Part shown: piece by piece, positions 24,782 to 33,985 of the stretch
How positions within the stretch are numbered: the first letter of the stretch is position 1
Layout: every line of letters begins with the position of its first letter
Assembly (NCBI GenBank): GCA_963833585.1
Contig: CAWHYF010000006.1
Coordinates: forward strand, 1,178,001 to 1,242,000
Source of the DNA: Bog-756 sp963833585
GTDB lineage: Bacteria; Actinomycetota; Acidimicrobiia; Acidimicrobiales; RAAP-2
Direction: 5' to 3'
Length of the DNA: 64,000 bases
Position numbers and translations under genes: made by a program
Notes under the pieces: model-generated
Told to the model about the DNA's origin: nothing
What the model saw: the letters and a program-made list of their open reading frames with translations, nothing else
Database searches by the model: none

Positions 24782-26170
24782 ATGGTTCAGGCGTTTGAAG
24801 ACACGCGACCTCGGAGGCTCCTCTCCCCCAACGGGGGGAACGGGATGCCGGCCGGCCGCATCCCTCCCCACAACCTCGAGGCCGAGGAGTCCCTCCTCGG
24901 CGCCATGCTGCTGTCCCGGGACGCCATCGCATCAGCCATGGAGATCTGCAAGCCCGAGGACTTCTACAAGTCCTCCCACGGGCACATCTTCCTGGCCATC
25001 ACGTCGCTGTTCAGCCAGGGCGAGCCGGCCGACTGGGTGACGGTCACCGAGGAGCTCCGGCGACGCGGGCTGCTCGAGACCATCGGCGACCCCTCCGTCT
25101 TCGTCTCCCTCCAGGCCAACACCCCCTCCATCGGCAATGCCGACTACTACGCCCGGATCATCGAGGAGCACGCCCTGCTCCGCCGGCTGGTGTCGGTGGC
25201 CGGCGAGATCACCGAGCTCGGCTACAGCGTCCCCGAGGACGTGTCCGACGTCCTCGACCGGGCCGAGAGCCTGGTCTTCGACGTCGCCCAGCGACGGGTG
25301 GTCGACTCCATGACCCCGCTCCGCGACCTGCTGGGGGACGGTCTCGACCATCTGCAACGGCTCTACGACCAGGGCGACTCCATCACCGGTCTGTCCACCG
25401 GCTACACCGATCTTGACGAGCTGCTGTCCGGGTTGCAGCCGTCCAACCTGGTCGTGGTCGGCGCCCGTCCCTCCATGGGGAAGACCGCCTTCGCCCTCGG
25501 CATGGTGGCCCACGCCGGTATCAAGCTGAACGTGCCCACACTGCTGTTCTCCCTCGAGATGAGCCACATGGAGCTCACCCAGCGCCTGTTGGGCTCCGAG
25601 GCCCGGGTCGACGCCAACCGCATGCGCACCGGCAATCTGCGCGAGGCGGACTGGGCCAAGGTCGGTAACGCCATCAGCCGGATGAGCGAGGCCCCCATCT
25701 TCATCGACGACAACCCCAACCTCACGGTGATGGACATCCGGGCCCGGGCCCGACGGTTGAAGAGTCGCGAGGGACTGGGACTGGTGGTGGTGGACTACCT
25801 CCAGCTGATGACCGGTCGACACGGCGCCGAGAACCGACAGGTCGAAGTGTCCGAGATCAGCCGCGGTCTCAAGATCCTGGCCCGAGAGCTCGAGGTGCCG
25901 GTGGTGGCCCTGTCCCAGCTCTCCCGAGGGCTCGAGCAGCGGCAGGACAAGCGGCCGATGCTGGCCGACCTCCGCGAGTCCGGCTCGATCGAACAGGACT
26001 CCGACGTGGTGATGTTCATCTACCGCGACGAGGTGTACAACCCCGAGTCCGTCGAGACCCAGGGGGTGGCCGAGATCCATGTGGCCAAGCACCGCAACGG
26101 CCCGACCGGCGTCCAGCGTCTGGCCTTCATCGGCCACCACACCCGCTTCGACAACATGGCGCGGGTCTAG
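24782..26170 (+). CDS. dnaB: Replicative DNA helicase DnaB
   Basis: A 462-residue DnaB from ATG 24782 with GAGG upstream. The N-terminal primase-interacting domain (PPHNLEAEESLLGAMLLS) precedes the RecA-like helicase domain: Walker A GARPSMGKTAFALG at about residue 228, the FSLEMSHMELTQRLLG motif, Walker B LVVVDYLQLM and the ALSQLSRGLEQR motif. The length is normal and no intein is present at the common DnaB insertion points, unlike some mycobacteria. It unwinds DNA at the fork. It is separated from rplI by 202 bp with DnaA-like boxes. Confidence 0.97.
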   Translation: MVQAFEDTRPRRLLSPNGGNGMPAGRIPPHNLEAEESLLGAMLLSRDAIASAMEICKPEDFYKSSHGHIFLAITSLFSQGEPADWVTVTEELRRRGLLETIGDPSVFVSLQANTPSIGNADYYARIIEEHALLRRLVSVAGEITELGYSVPEDVSDVLDRAESLVFDVAQRRVVDSMTPLRDLLGDGLDHLQRLYDQGDSITGLSTGYTDLDELLSGLQPSNLVVVGARPSMGKTAFALGMVAHAGIKLNVPTLLFSLEMSHMELTQRLLGSEARVDANRMRTGNLREADWAKVGNAISRMSEAPIFIDDNPNLTVMDIRARARRLKSREGLGLVVVDYLQLMTGRHGAENRQVEVSEISRGLKILARELEVPVVALSQLSRGLEQRQDKRPMLADLRESGSIEQDSDVVMFIYRDEVYNPESVETQGVAEIHVAKHRNGPTGVQRLAFIGHHTRFDNMARV

Positions 26171-26185
26171 CGGGGACCCCGCCGC

Positions 26186-26665
26186 CTACCCGCCCTCGGT
26201 CGGCGGGGCGGTACCGGTCGGCCCGGCGGCGCCGACCCGGGCCAGGATCGCCTCGATGGCCCGGTCCTGGGCCTCCAGGTGCTTCTCGATCTGGAGGGCT
26301 TCGTGGAGCACGGCGTCGGCGTCCCGATAGGTGGCCTCCGAACGCTTGTCGGAAGCGGCGCTGAGGATGTTCTGCCCCACGATGATGATCGAGAGCAGCA
26401 CCAGCTGGAGGAAGGTCTGGGCGATCCACGAGATGATGGCCGGCCGTCCGATCCGGATGGCGTCGGGCAGGCTGATGAGCGCCAACAGGGCGAAGGCGTA
26501 GGCGCACCACATGGTTCCCACCGCGGAAGTGATCTTGATGGCCAGCCAGGAGTTGAACCGGGTGACCGGGCTGTCGGTGGGCAATTGGTCGGCCACCATG
26601 GCGGGGGCCCGGGCCTTGCGTTCTTCGATGTACGGGTGTGGCGCATGTTGGAACAACGTGGACAT
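26186..26665 (-). CDS. Small membrane protein of DUF1003-like architecture
   Basis: A 159-residue protein from ATG 26665: a polar N-terminus, two transmembrane helices (TSAVGTMWCAYAFALLALISL; WIAQTFLQLVLLSIIIVGQN), then SDKRSEATYRDADAVLHEALQI and a coiled helix. The VGQNxxSAxSDxRSEATYxDA segment resembles the conserved part of DUF1003-like membrane proteins. Function unknown. It is convergent with dnaB (15-bp gap) and divergent from the Nudix gene (49 bp). Confidence 0.78.
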   Translation of the reverse strand: MSTLFQHAPHPYIEERKARAPAMVADQLPTDSPVTRFNSWLAIKITSAVGTMWCAYAFALLALISLPDAIRIGRPAIISWIAQTFLQLVLLSIIIVGQNILSAASDKRSEATYRDADAVLHEALQIEKHLEAQDRAIEAILARVGAAGPTGTAPPTEGG

Positions 26666-26714
26666 GCCTCGATGGTCGCACCACCTCCGACGCGATTCGG
26701 TGATGATGGGACCG

Positions 26715-27185
26715 ATGGCCGAGTACGTGCTGCCCCGGATCCCCGCCTCGGCCGGGGCACTGATCCGGAACGCCGCCGCCGAGCTGCTGATCCTCAAGCC
26801 GACCTACAAGTCGGGGTGGACCATCCCCGGGGGCCAGCTGGAGGAGGACGGCGAGACCCCCTGGGAGGGTTGCCGCCGGGAGGTGTTGGAGGAGACCGGC
26901 CTGACCATGGGGACGGGACGGCTGGCCGTCGTGGACTTCCTCCGTCCCCGCCCCCGCCGTCCGGGTGGACTCCGCTTCCTGTTCGACTGCGGCCCCGTGG
27001 GTGAGCAGGAAGACCGGATCGTCCTGCAGGTCGAGGAGATCAGCGACTACCGGTGGGCCGCCCCCGAGGTGGCCGACGAGCTGTTGAGCGGTCCGGTGGG
27101 TCGCCGGGTGGGGCAGGCCGTGGCCCATCCCGGCCGGACGGTCTACCTCGAGGACGGACGGCCGGCGGGCGGGGTCACGGGTTGA
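26715..27185 (+). CDS. Nudix hydrolase
   Basis: About 156 residues from ATG 26715 (ATG 26703 or 26706 are possible). The Nudix box reads GGQLEEDGETPWEGCRREVLEETGL, split here for clarity as GGQLEEDGE plus REVLEETGL; there is one extra residue before the first Glu compared with the usual spacing. Members cleave nucleoside diphosphate-X substrates; the substrate here is unknown. The frame is open further upstream to 26511, but that part is antisense to the DUF1003-like gene. It converges with and overlaps the LysR gene end by 11 bp. Confidence 0.88.
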   Translation: MAEYVLPRIPASAGALIRNAAAELLILKPTYKSGWTIPGGQLEEDGETPWEGCRREVLEETGLTMGTGRLAVVDFLRPRPRRPGGLRFLFDCGPVGEQEDRIVLQVEEISDYRWAAPEVADELLSGPVGRRVGQAVAHPGRTVYLEDGRPAGGVTG

Positions 27186-28068
27186 GGGGCGGTCCGGCCA
27201 GGTCGTGGACCAGCCGGTGCACCGGCCCGCGCTCGAGATCGGCGGCCCGGGTGCAGGCGAACCACGGTTCCGAGGCGGCCTCACCGGCCACCGGGTGGAG
27301 TTCGACGATGGATCCCCGGCCCAGGCCCTCGGCACAGGAGAAGTCGGGGAGCAGGCTGCACCCCAGTCCCTGCTCGACGGCCGCCGCCACCGCCCGGAGG
27401 TCGGGGGCCACCAGTCGGAGGTCGCCGCCGAACGGACGACCGAGGGCGGACAGCCAGAACCGACGGGTCATGGGCAGCTCGGCGCTGTAGGCCACCCACG
27501 GCCTCCCGGCCAACCACGCGCCCAGCTCGGGAAGTGAGACCGCCGGCGGGGTGGGGGCCGATCCCGGGGCGCCGACCAGCACGAACCGCTTGGTGCCGAC
27601 CGGCGTGGCGATGACCGACCGACGACCCGGCACCGTGCTGGTCACGGCCACGTCCAATTCGCCGTGGTCGAGGAGGGCCAGGTTGTCGCGATCGGTTCCG
27701 AATCTCGCCGCCAGAGCCGGGCCGTCGGGCCGCAGCCGGGGCACCACCACGGCCGAGAAGTACTCGGCCGACGAGCCGAACCGCAGGACGGGATCCATGG
27801 CCGGGACCCGGCCGGTCTCCAGGCCCACCAGTACCTGCTCGAGCTGGTCGAGGGAGTCGGCCACCTGGGCGTGGAGCTCCCGGCCCCTCCGGGTGGGCTC
27901 CACCCCCTGGGCCGTCCGGGCGAAGAGGGGCTGGCCGACCCGGTGTTCCAGGGAGGCCAGCTGCTGGCTCGCCGCCGGCTGCGAGAGGCCGCGTCGGGCG
28001 GCCCCGGCGGTGACCGAGCCGGTCCGGTAGATGGCGACGAAGGTGCGGAGCCATTCCGATCCTGCCAT
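27175..28068 (-). CDS. LysR-family transcriptional regulator
   Basis: A 297-residue LTTR. The N-terminal winged helix-turn-helix reads LRTFVAIYRTGSVTAGAARRG, SQPAASQQLASLEHRVGQPLF and ARTAQGVEPTRRG. A type 2 periplasmic-binding-protein-like effector domain follows. ATG 28068 is the family start. It is divergent from a SAM methyltransferase with a 71-bp AT-rich gap; LysR proteins usually regulate the divergent neighbour, so the methyltransferase is the likely target. Confidence 0.93.
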   Translation of the reverse strand: MAGSEWLRTFVAIYRTGSVTAGAARRGLSQPAASQQLASLEHRVGQPLFARTAQGVEPTRRGRELHAQVADSLDQLEQVLVGLETGRVPAMDPVLRFGSSAEYFSAVVVPRLRPDGPALAARFGTDRDNLALLDHGELDVAVTSTVPGRRSVIATPVGTKRFVLVGAPGSAPTPPAVSLPELGAWLAGRPWVAYSAELPMTRRFWLSALGRPFGGDLRLVAPDLRAVAAAVEQGLGCSLLPDFSCAEGLGRGSIVELHPVAGEAASEPWFACTRAADLERGPVHRLVHDLAGPPLNP

Positions 28069-28070
28069 TC

Positions 28071-28095
28071 GTTCAGCTTATAATCAATAGTTCAG
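28071..28095. promoter_or_regulatory. AT-rich divergent control region with GTTCAG repeats
   Basis: GTTCAG at 28071-28076 and 28090-28095 flank an unusually AT-rich block (CTTATAATCAATA). It starts immediately before the LysR start codon and about 45 bp before the methyltransferase. Position and composition fit a LysR-type binding site overlapping the lysR promoter. Confidence 0.5.
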
Positions 28096-28139
28096 AACTC
28101 TGCTTTGCCAATGGAATCCGGGTGCCCCATGCTGGTGGG

Positions 28140-28943
28140 ATGACCGACGTCCCTTACACCCACGGCCACCACGAGAGCGTCTTGCGGTCTCACCGGTGGC
28201 GTACGGCCGAGAACTCGGCGGCCTACCTCCTCGCCCACCTCCGGCCGGGCCTTTCCCTCCTCGACGTGGGCTGCGGCCCGGGCACCATCACCGGCGATCT
28301 GGCCGCCCGGGTGGCGCCCGGGCGGGTCGTCGGGGTGGACCCGTCCGACGATGTCCTGGCGGTGGCCCGGACCCTGGCCGGTCAGCGCGGAACGCACGGG
28401 GTCACCTTCGAGGCCGGGACGGTGTTCGACCTCCGGTTCCCCGACGACTCCTTCGACGTGGTCCACGCCCACCAGGTGCTCCAGCACGTCGGGGACCCGG
28501 TCGCCGCCCTCACTGAGATGCGGCGGGTGTGCCGGCCCGGGGGGGTGGTGGCCGCCCGCGACAGTGACTATCCCGGCTTCCGGTATTTCCCCGACGATGC
28601 CGACCTCGCCGCCGCCATCGCCGCCTACGGGGAGCTCACCCGACGCAACGGGGCCCACTGGGACGCCGGGCGGCGCCTGCTGGCCTGGGCCCACGCCGCC
28701 GGGTTCACCGAGGTCGTCCCGTCCGCCTCCACCTGGTGCTTCGCCACACCCGAGCAGCGGGAGTGGTGGGGCGGGCTCTGGGCCGACCGGTTCCGGCAGT
28801 CGTCGCTGGCCGCCCAGCTGGTGGCGGAAGGAATCGCCACGCCCGGCCATCTGGACGTGTTCGCCGCCGCCTGGCGCCGGTGGGCGGCCTCACCGGACGG
28901 CTGGTTCGTGGCCGTCCACGGGGAGGTGCTCTGCACGGCCTGA
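28140..28943 (+). CDS. Class I SAM-dependent methyltransferase
   Basis: A 267-residue protein from ATG 28140. Motif I is LLDVGCGPGTITGDLA, the acidic loop VGVDPSDDVL, then DDSFDVVHAHQVLQHVGDP (UbiE/COQ5-like motif) and the post-motif RRVCRPGGVVAARDSDYPGF. The substrate is unknown; it is closest in style to ubiquinone/menaquinone-type and small-molecule methyltransferases. It is divergent from the LysR gene that probably regulates it. Confidence 0.9.
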   Translation: MTDVPYTHGHHESVLRSHRWRTAENSAAYLLAHLRPGLSLLDVGCGPGTITGDLAARVAPGRVVGVDPSDDVLAVARTLAGQRGTHGVTFEAGTVFDLRFPDDSFDVVHAHQVLQHVGDPVAALTEMRRVCRPGGVVAARDSDYPGFRYFPDDADLAAAIAAYGELTRRNGAHWDAGRRLLAWAHAAGFTEVVPSASTWCFATPEQREWWGGLWADRFRQSSLAAQLVAEGIATPGHLDVFAAAWRRWAASPDGWFVAVHGEVLCTA

Positions 28944-28975
28944 GGGCGTGCGGTGGAGTGACGGTGGCCGACGGT

Positions 28976-29851
28976 TCATCCGGTGGAGCCCCCGAGGGCC
29001 TCGAGGAACCGCTCCGGCGCCTCCAGCATGGGGTAGTGGCCGACGCCGGTGAGCAGGACGGCCGGCGCGTCGGGCCGGGCCCGGGCGAGCCGGTCGGTCA
29101 TGGCCGGCACGGCGATGGGGTCGTCCCGACCCCACACCACGACCAGGGGCGAGGGGTGGCGCTCGATGGCCCCGGTGAACCGGGTCTCGCTCCGCCGCCG
29201 CTCCTCGATGTACCGGATCAACCGGGGGAGCAACTGCTCGCCGCCCCGTTCGGCGATCATCGCCCACTGGGAGGCCAGCTCGTCGGGATCGACGGCGGCG
29301 TCGGCTCCGAAGGTCGCCGCCACCCCGGCCATCACCGTGTCCCCGTCGAGGGCGTCCGCGGCGAGCCGCCGGTCGGGCAGTCCCAACAGCAGCTGCTGAC
29401 CCGCGCTGAGCTGGGCCAGCTCCACGTAGATGCTGCCGTTGGTGAGCGTCCGGTCGGTGATGGTCACGTCCCAGGCCCCCTCCAGCTGGCGGGCCAGCAG
29501 CTCCCCGCCCACCGTGTCCCCCACGTCGTGGGACAGCAGACCCAGCCGCTCCACACCGAGGCCGTCGACGAAGGCCATGGCGATGTCGGCCTGGACGGCC
29601 ATGGTGTAGGCCCGGTCCGGCTTGTCGGAGAACCCGTAGCCGAGCATGTCGAAGAGCAGCACCCGCCGGTCGGCGGCCAGCCGGTCGACCACCCGGTGGA
29701 AGTCGAACGACGAGGTGGGGAAGCCGTGCAGCACCAGCAGGGCCGGGCGGCGCTCGGGCCCCGAGGCGGAGATGTCGAGGGTGAAGATCTCGTGTCCGCA
29801 CAGCACCTGGCGGCGGCCCCGGGCCCGCCACGAAGCGGCCAGGTGGTTCAC
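28976..29851 (-). CDS. Alpha/beta hydrolase with Asp nucleophile (epoxide hydrolase/haloalkane dehalogenase type)
   Basis: A 291-residue alpha/beta hydrolase. The oxyanion region is LVLHGFPTSSFDFHRVV. The nucleophile elbow reads LLSHDVGDTVG, with Asp in the place of the usual Ser (compare GHDWGG of epoxide hydrolases). The acid lies in VVVWGRDDPIAVP and the His in GVGHYPMLEAPERF. This predicts a covalent ester-intermediate mechanism. GTG 29851 overlaps the upstream dienelactone hydrolase-like gene as GTGA. Confidence 0.87.
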   Translation of the reverse strand: MNHLAASWRARGRRQVLCGHEIFTLDISASGPERRPALLVLHGFPTSSFDFHRVVDRLAADRRVLLFDMLGYGFSDKPDRAYTMAVQADIAMAFVDGLGVERLGLLSHDVGDTVGGELLARQLEGAWDVTITDRTLTNGSIYVELAQLSAGQQLLLGLPDRRLAADALDGDTVMAGVAATFGADAAVDPDELASQWAMIAERGGEQLLPRLIRYIEERRRSETRFTGAIERHPSPLVVVWGRDDPIAVPAMTDRLARARPDAPAVLLTGVGHYPMLEAPERFLEALGGSTG

Positions 29852-30636
29852 CGGTTCAGGCGCTCGGTGAAGAACTCGAGGACCTGGTCGAGCGCCACGC
29901 GGGTCGGGGTCCCCGGCCGGTCGTCGAGGTCCTCGGTGAGGACGGAGTGGGCCATGGTGCGGTGGCCGTGGGGGTTGCCCTTGGAGGAGTCGAGTTCGAC
30001 GCCGATGAAGGCGTCGCCCAGCAGTTGGCGCAATCGCTCGAACCGCTCGGGGGGGCTGGCCCGGTCCCCGGTGAACCGGAGCCCGAGGACCTGGCAGCCT
30101 CCGGCGGCGCGCTCCTCGACCCGACGGAGGTCAATCGGCGAGAGCCCGAGGTCGCGACGGTGGGCCTTGTTGACGGGGAACGGGAGGGACGGTTGGCTCA
30201 GCACCGGGGCCACCACCACGTCGTCGACCATCATGCCGAGGGCGAACCCCCCGGTGAAGCACATGCCCACCACTCCCACTCCGGGGCCCCCGCACCGTTC
30301 GTGCTCCTCGGCGGCCAGGCCTCGGAGCCATCCGATGATCGGGCTGGTCCTCCCGGTGGCCAGGACGGTGAACTCCTTGGCCACACAGGCCCGGCCCAAC
30401 GACGAGGCGGTGTAGCCGGCCGACGGGGCCCGGCCGTCCTCGCCGAACAGGTGGGGCATGACAGCCGTGAGCCCCCGGTCGGCCACGGTTCGGGCGAAGC
30501 GGGCCACGTCGGGGGTGATGCCGGGGAGCTCGCTGATCACGATGACCGCTGGTCCCGAGCCGGTCCGGTAGACGACCCGGGTGTCGCCGCCGTGGGTGAA
30601 GTCGGACCGGTCGAAGCCGGCCAGGGCGTCGCTCAT
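29848..30636 (-). CDS. Dienelactone hydrolase family protein
   Basis: A 262-residue protein from ATG 30636. The nucleophile motif G-M-C-F-T-G-G has Cys rather than Ser, as in true dienelactone hydrolases. The strand-1 region VIVISELPGITPDVARFARTVADRG and the late SSKGNPHGHRTMAHSV segment supply the remaining fold. It may act on lactones or related esters. The long in-frame extension upstream is antisense to the neighbouring gene. It is coupled to the downstream alpha/beta hydrolase by GTGA. Confidence 0.87.
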   Translation of the reverse strand: MSDALAGFDRSDFTHGGDTRVVYRTGSGPAVIVISELPGITPDVARFARTVADRGLTAVMPHLFGEDGRAPSAGYTASSLGRACVAKEFTVLATGRTSPIIGWLRGLAAEEHERCGGPGVGVVGMCFTGGFALGMMVDDVVVAPVLSQPSLPFPVNKAHRRDLGLSPIDLRRVEERAAGGCQVLGLRFTGDRASPPERFERLRQLLGDAFIGVELDSSKGNPHGHRTMAHSVLTEDLDDRPGTPTRVALDQVLEFFTERLNR

Positions 30637-30698
30637 GAGACCCGACGTTACCGTCCGCGCCGGAACGGAACCGGACCGGAAGGGTGGCCGACCGGGCG

Positions 30699-31460
30699 CT
30701 ACGACACGGCCAGGGTGGCCATCACCGGTCGGTGGTCCGATCCCAGGAACCCGCCGATGCGGGCCGCGGTCACCTGCACCGGTGGGGTGACCACGATGTG
30801 GTCGAGCTGGCTGTGCGGACGAGGCGCCGGCCAGGTCCGGCCGGTGACCGCTCGCTGCCACCCCCGTACGTAGGAGATGACCGGGGGCCCCCACAGGTTC
30901 ATGTCCCCGGCCAGGACGGCGGCCTCGGTCACCGGTGGAAGCTTGGTGCCCAGCAGCCGGTACTGGGCGTGGGACCCGTGGGTGATGTGGGCCATGTGGG
31001 TTCCGTGGAGGACGATCGGGCCCCCCTCGAGGTCGACCACGCCGCGGATCACCGCCCGCCGGGCCGAGTCCCGCCGGAGCTGGCCGAGGGAGATGACCTC
31101 CACGTCCCGGACCGGCAGCCGCGACACCAGGGCGATGCCCCACTGGCCCCGGTCGAAGCTCCGTCCGTCCGGCTCCTTCGACGAGGTCCAGTGCTCGCCG
31201 TCGAGGCGCAGGGTCTTGCCCGGCCGGAGGAGGGGCGGCCCCCAGCGTTGACCGGCCTCGGGGTGGGGGGCGAAGAGGCGGCCGCGGGACAGGGCCACCT
31301 CGGCCACCACCTGGTGTCCCAGGCGCTCGGCGATCCGGGCGGCGGTACTGGGGCTGCCGTCGTCGGAGGCCCACGATTCCTGCAGCACGTAGAGGTCGGC
31401 CCCGATGTCCTGGCACCGGGCGGCGACGTCATAGGGCCGCCCCCATCCGTCCACGCCCAT
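30699..31460 (-). CDS. Endonuclease/exonuclease/phosphatase-fold hydrolase (5' end uncertain)
   Basis: The first conventional in-frame start is ATG 31460 (253 aa). Motifs are VLQESWA (metal-binding Glu), LHGTHMAHITHGSH, LAGDMNLWG (catalytic Asp/Asn) and GSDHRPVMATL (Asp-His). However the same frame upstream reads LATFNIH, the conserved first EEP strand with its metal-binding Asn, and continues to about 31523 without ATG, GTG or TTG. Either an unusual ATT codon at 31523 overlapping the CoA-transferase stop is used, or one base is missing from the G-run at 31492-31496, which would connect GTG 31513 or TTG 31522. The substrate (nucleic acid or phospholipid) is unknown. Confidence 0.8.
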   Translation of the reverse strand: MGVDGWGRPYDVAARCQDIGADLYVLQESWASDDGSPSTAARIAERLGHQVVAEVALSRGRLFAPHPEAGQRWGPPLLRPGKTLRLDGEHWTSSKEPDGRSFDRGQWGIALVSRLPVRDVEVISLGQLRRDSARRAVIRGVVDLEGGPIVLHGTHMAHITHGSHAQYRLLGTKLPPVTEAAVLAGDMNLWGPPVISYVRGWQRAVTGRTWPAPRPHSQLDHIVVTPPVQVTAARIGGFLGSDHRPVMATLAVS

Positions 31461-31518
31461 GTGGATGTTGAAGGTGGCCAGGGTGCAGGCCGGGGGCGCG
31501 ACGGGCCGACCACCGGGC

Positions 31519-32823
31519 TCAATGCCGGCCCAGGGTGGCGCCCACCCTCCGGAGCTCGTCCCGGAAGTCGGGATGGGCGATCTCGGCCAGTGCTGCGGCT
31601 CGTTCGCGGACGGTGAGCCCGGAGAGTTCGGCGCTGCCGTGCTCGGTGATCACCACGCCGGTGTGGTGGCGGGGGGTGGAGACCACCGAGCCCTCGGGCA
31701 GCAACGGCACGATCCGGGACCGGGTGACCCCGTTGGCCACGGCGGTGGACCGGAGGCAGATCAGTGAGTGGTCGTCGAGGCGCAGTTCGGCTCCGGCCAC
31801 GAAGTCCTCGTGACCACCCACCCCCGAGATCTGCTGGCCGTCGATGTGGTCCGCCACCACCTGGCCGTAGAGGTCGACGCTGAGGGCCCCGTTCACCGAG
31901 ACGAACGAGTGGTTCCGGGCGATCACGGTCGGGTCGTTGACCACCTGGACCGGCACGAATGCCACCTCGGCGTTGCCGTCCAGCCAGGCGTAGAGCTCCG
32001 ACGAACCCAGGGCGAAGGTGGTGATCGAGACCCCGTTGAACACGCTCTTGGAATCGTTGGTCACCTTGCCCGCCTGGTGGAGCCGCATCAGACCGTCGGT
32101 GAACATCTCGCTGTGGACACCGAAGCCACCGCCTGGTCCCTCGGCCAGCAGGGCGGCCACCATGTTGGGGACGGCCCCGATGCCGATCTGGAGCGTGGCC
32201 CCGTCCCCGATGAAGCTCCGGGCCCGCTCGGCGATGGCCCGATCGATCTCGTCGGGCGGCGGGGCGGGGAGAACGAAGGGCGCCCCGTCCGCCTCCACCA
32301 TCACGTCCACCAGATCGAGGTCGAGGGTGTTGATGAACTCCGGGCCGAGCGAACCGGTGCGGGGCAGCTTGGGATTCACCTCGACGACCAGGAGCCGGTC
32401 GGGGTCGGCGCCGGCCAGCTGCAGCTCTTCCAACGTGGCCCCGAGGTGCAGGGAGAGGTTGACCGTCCCGTCCGGGCCGGGCGGCGCGGCCTGGGCGGTC
32501 ATCACCCTCGGGGCGTAGCGCCGGAGGATGGGGGCGAACTGCCGGAAGCCCCCCGGCACCAGGTCGATGTTGGCCCCCTGGGCCAGCATCATCCGCTCGG
32601 CCGGACCGAAGAAGCCGCTGCGGTAGGAGACCTTGGGGTGGAGGAGCACCGTGTAGTAGCCGAGGAGCAGGGCACCGCCGAAGGTCAAGTCCTCCCAGTC
32701 GTCGCGCCGCCCGAGGGCGGTGAAGAAGGCATCGGGGTTGGCCGGGCCCAACCCGAACCCGATGGTGTCACGGGTGCGGATGAGCGCGGCCGCCTCGTCG
32801 GGGCTACAGAACGTCGGCGCCAT
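31519..32823 (-). CDS. Acetyl-CoA hydrolase/4-hydroxybutyrate-type CoA-transferase
   Basis: A 434-residue family I CoA-transferase. Two open alpha/beta domains contain the GFGLGPANPDAFF region, the LQIGIGAVPNMVAALL loop and the catalytic Glu in GVHSEMFTDG. Oxyanion-type Gly motifs follow (SGVGGHEDFVAGA), and the C-terminal end has VVITEHGSAELSGLTVRERA. It moves CoA between carboxylic acids, probably in short-chain acid metabolism. ATG 32823 is divergent from the LLM oxidoreductase. Confidence 0.92.
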   Translation of the reverse strand: MAPTFCSPDEAAALIRTRDTIGFGLGPANPDAFFTALGRRDDWEDLTFGGALLLGYYTVLLHPKVSYRSGFFGPAERMMLAQGANIDLVPGGFRQFAPILRRYAPRVMTAQAAPPGPDGTVNLSLHLGATLEELQLAGADPDRLLVVEVNPKLPRTGSLGPEFINTLDLDLVDVMVEADGAPFVLPAPPPDEIDRAIAERARSFIGDGATLQIGIGAVPNMVAALLAEGPGGGFGVHSEMFTDGLMRLHQAGKVTNDSKSVFNGVSITTFALGSSELYAWLDGNAEVAFVPVQVVNDPTVIARNHSFVSVNGALSVDLYGQVVADHIDGQQISGVGGHEDFVAGAELRLDDHSLICLRSTAVANGVTRSRIVPLLPEGSVVSTPRHHTGVVITEHGSAELSGLTVRERAAALAEIAHPDFRDELRRVGATLGRH

Positions 32824-32950
32824 GGCTCCAGTGTGTCATCGACGTCCGGCGGCGCCGGGATTCCGGCCCGGTCACCGCTGCGTGGCCGCTCGGGCCGATC
32901 GTGCTGGCGGCTCGGGGCGGGGCCCGGCCGGGAGATGGGAACATGGCCGG

Positions 32951-33985
32951 ATGCAGATCGACACCCAGCTCTCGGGCCTCGAGTCCGCTGCCGACCACGC
33001 TCGGCGCCTGGAGGAGCTCGGGGTGGACGGGGCCTTCACCTTTGAGGGGCCCCACGACGTGTTCACCCCCCTGGTCCTGGCGGCCGGGGCCACCTCCCGG
33101 CTCGAGCTGGCCACCAACGTGGCCATCGCCTTTCCCCGCAACCCGGTCCAGCTGGCCCACCAGGCCTACGATCTCCAGCTGTTGACCCGGGGCCGGTTCA
33201 CCCTCGGCCTCGGGTCCCAGATCCGGGCCCAGGTGGAGAAGCGGTACGGCGCCTCCTTCGACCGGCCCATCGCCCGGATGCGGGAGCTGGTGGCGGCCCT
33301 CCGGGCCATCTTCGCCACTTGGGAGACCGGCGAGCGGCTCGATTTCCGAGGCGAATTCTCCTCGCACACCCTCATGCCCCCGATGTTCAACCCCGGCCCC
33401 CTCCCGTACGGCATGCCTCCGGTGGCCATCGGGGGGCTGGGACCGCAGATGGTGAGACTGGCCGCCGAGGTGGCGGACGGGCTGTTGGTGATGCCGTTCA
33501 ACACCGCCGGCCACTTCATCCGGCGAACGGTGCCGGCGATCGAGGAGGGGCTGGCCCGGGCGGGGCGGAGGCGGTCGGAGCTCACCGTGACCGGCGAGGT
33601 CATCGTGTGCTGCGGGCGCACCGAGGAGGAGGTGGAGCTGGCCCGCACGGCCGGCCGCTGGCTGCTCTCCTTCTACGCCTCCACCCCGGCCTACCGCCCG
33701 GTCCTGGAGGTGGAGGGGTGGGAGGACCTCCAGCCCGAGCTCAACCGCCTGTCCAAGTCGGGCCGGTGGGAGGAGATGCCGGCCACGATCGACGACACCA
33801 TGCTCGGGGCCCTGGCCGCGGTGGGGTCGCCGGACGAGGTGGCCGCCGACATCGAGTCCCGGTTCGCCGGGCAGGTCGACCGGGTGGGCTTCTACACTCC
33901 CTACCCGATGGCCGACGAGACCCTGGGGGCAATGATGGCGGCACTCCGACAGCAGACCGCCGACGGGTCGGGACCCCCCCGGTGA
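32951..33985 (+). CDS. LLM-class flavin/F420-dependent oxidoreductase
   Basis: A 344-residue luciferase-like TIM barrel from ATG 32951. It begins MQIDTQLSGLESAADHARRL, has FTFEGPHDVFTPL, the NVAIAFPRNPVQLAHQAYDLQLLTRGR strand and GLGSQIRAQVEKRYG, close in pattern to the TIGR03617 subgroup. In actinobacteria these enzymes typically use F420. The substrate is unknown. It ends in a GTGA overlap with an alpha/beta hydrolase, forming a two-gene operon. Confidence 0.9.
   Translation: MQIDTQLSGLESAADHARRLEELGVDGAFTFEGPHDVFTPLVLAAGATSRLELATNVAIAFPRNPVQLAHQAYDLQLLTRGRFTLGLGSQIRAQVEKRYGASFDRPIARMRELVAALRAIFATWETGERLDFRGEFSSHTLMPPMFNPGPLPYGMPPVAIGGLGPQMVRLAAEVADGLLVMPFNTAGHFIRRTVPAIEEGLARAGRRRSELTVTGEVIVCCGRTEEEVELARTAGRWLLSFYASTPAYRPVLEVEGWEDLQPELNRLSKSGRWEEMPATIDDTMLGALAAVGSPDEVAADIESRFAGQVDRVGFYTPYPMADETLGAMMAALRQQTADGSGPPR

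Noticed and set aside
24782..26170. Intein in DnaB
   Set aside because: The protein has normal length and uninterrupted Walker A and DNA-binding motifs.
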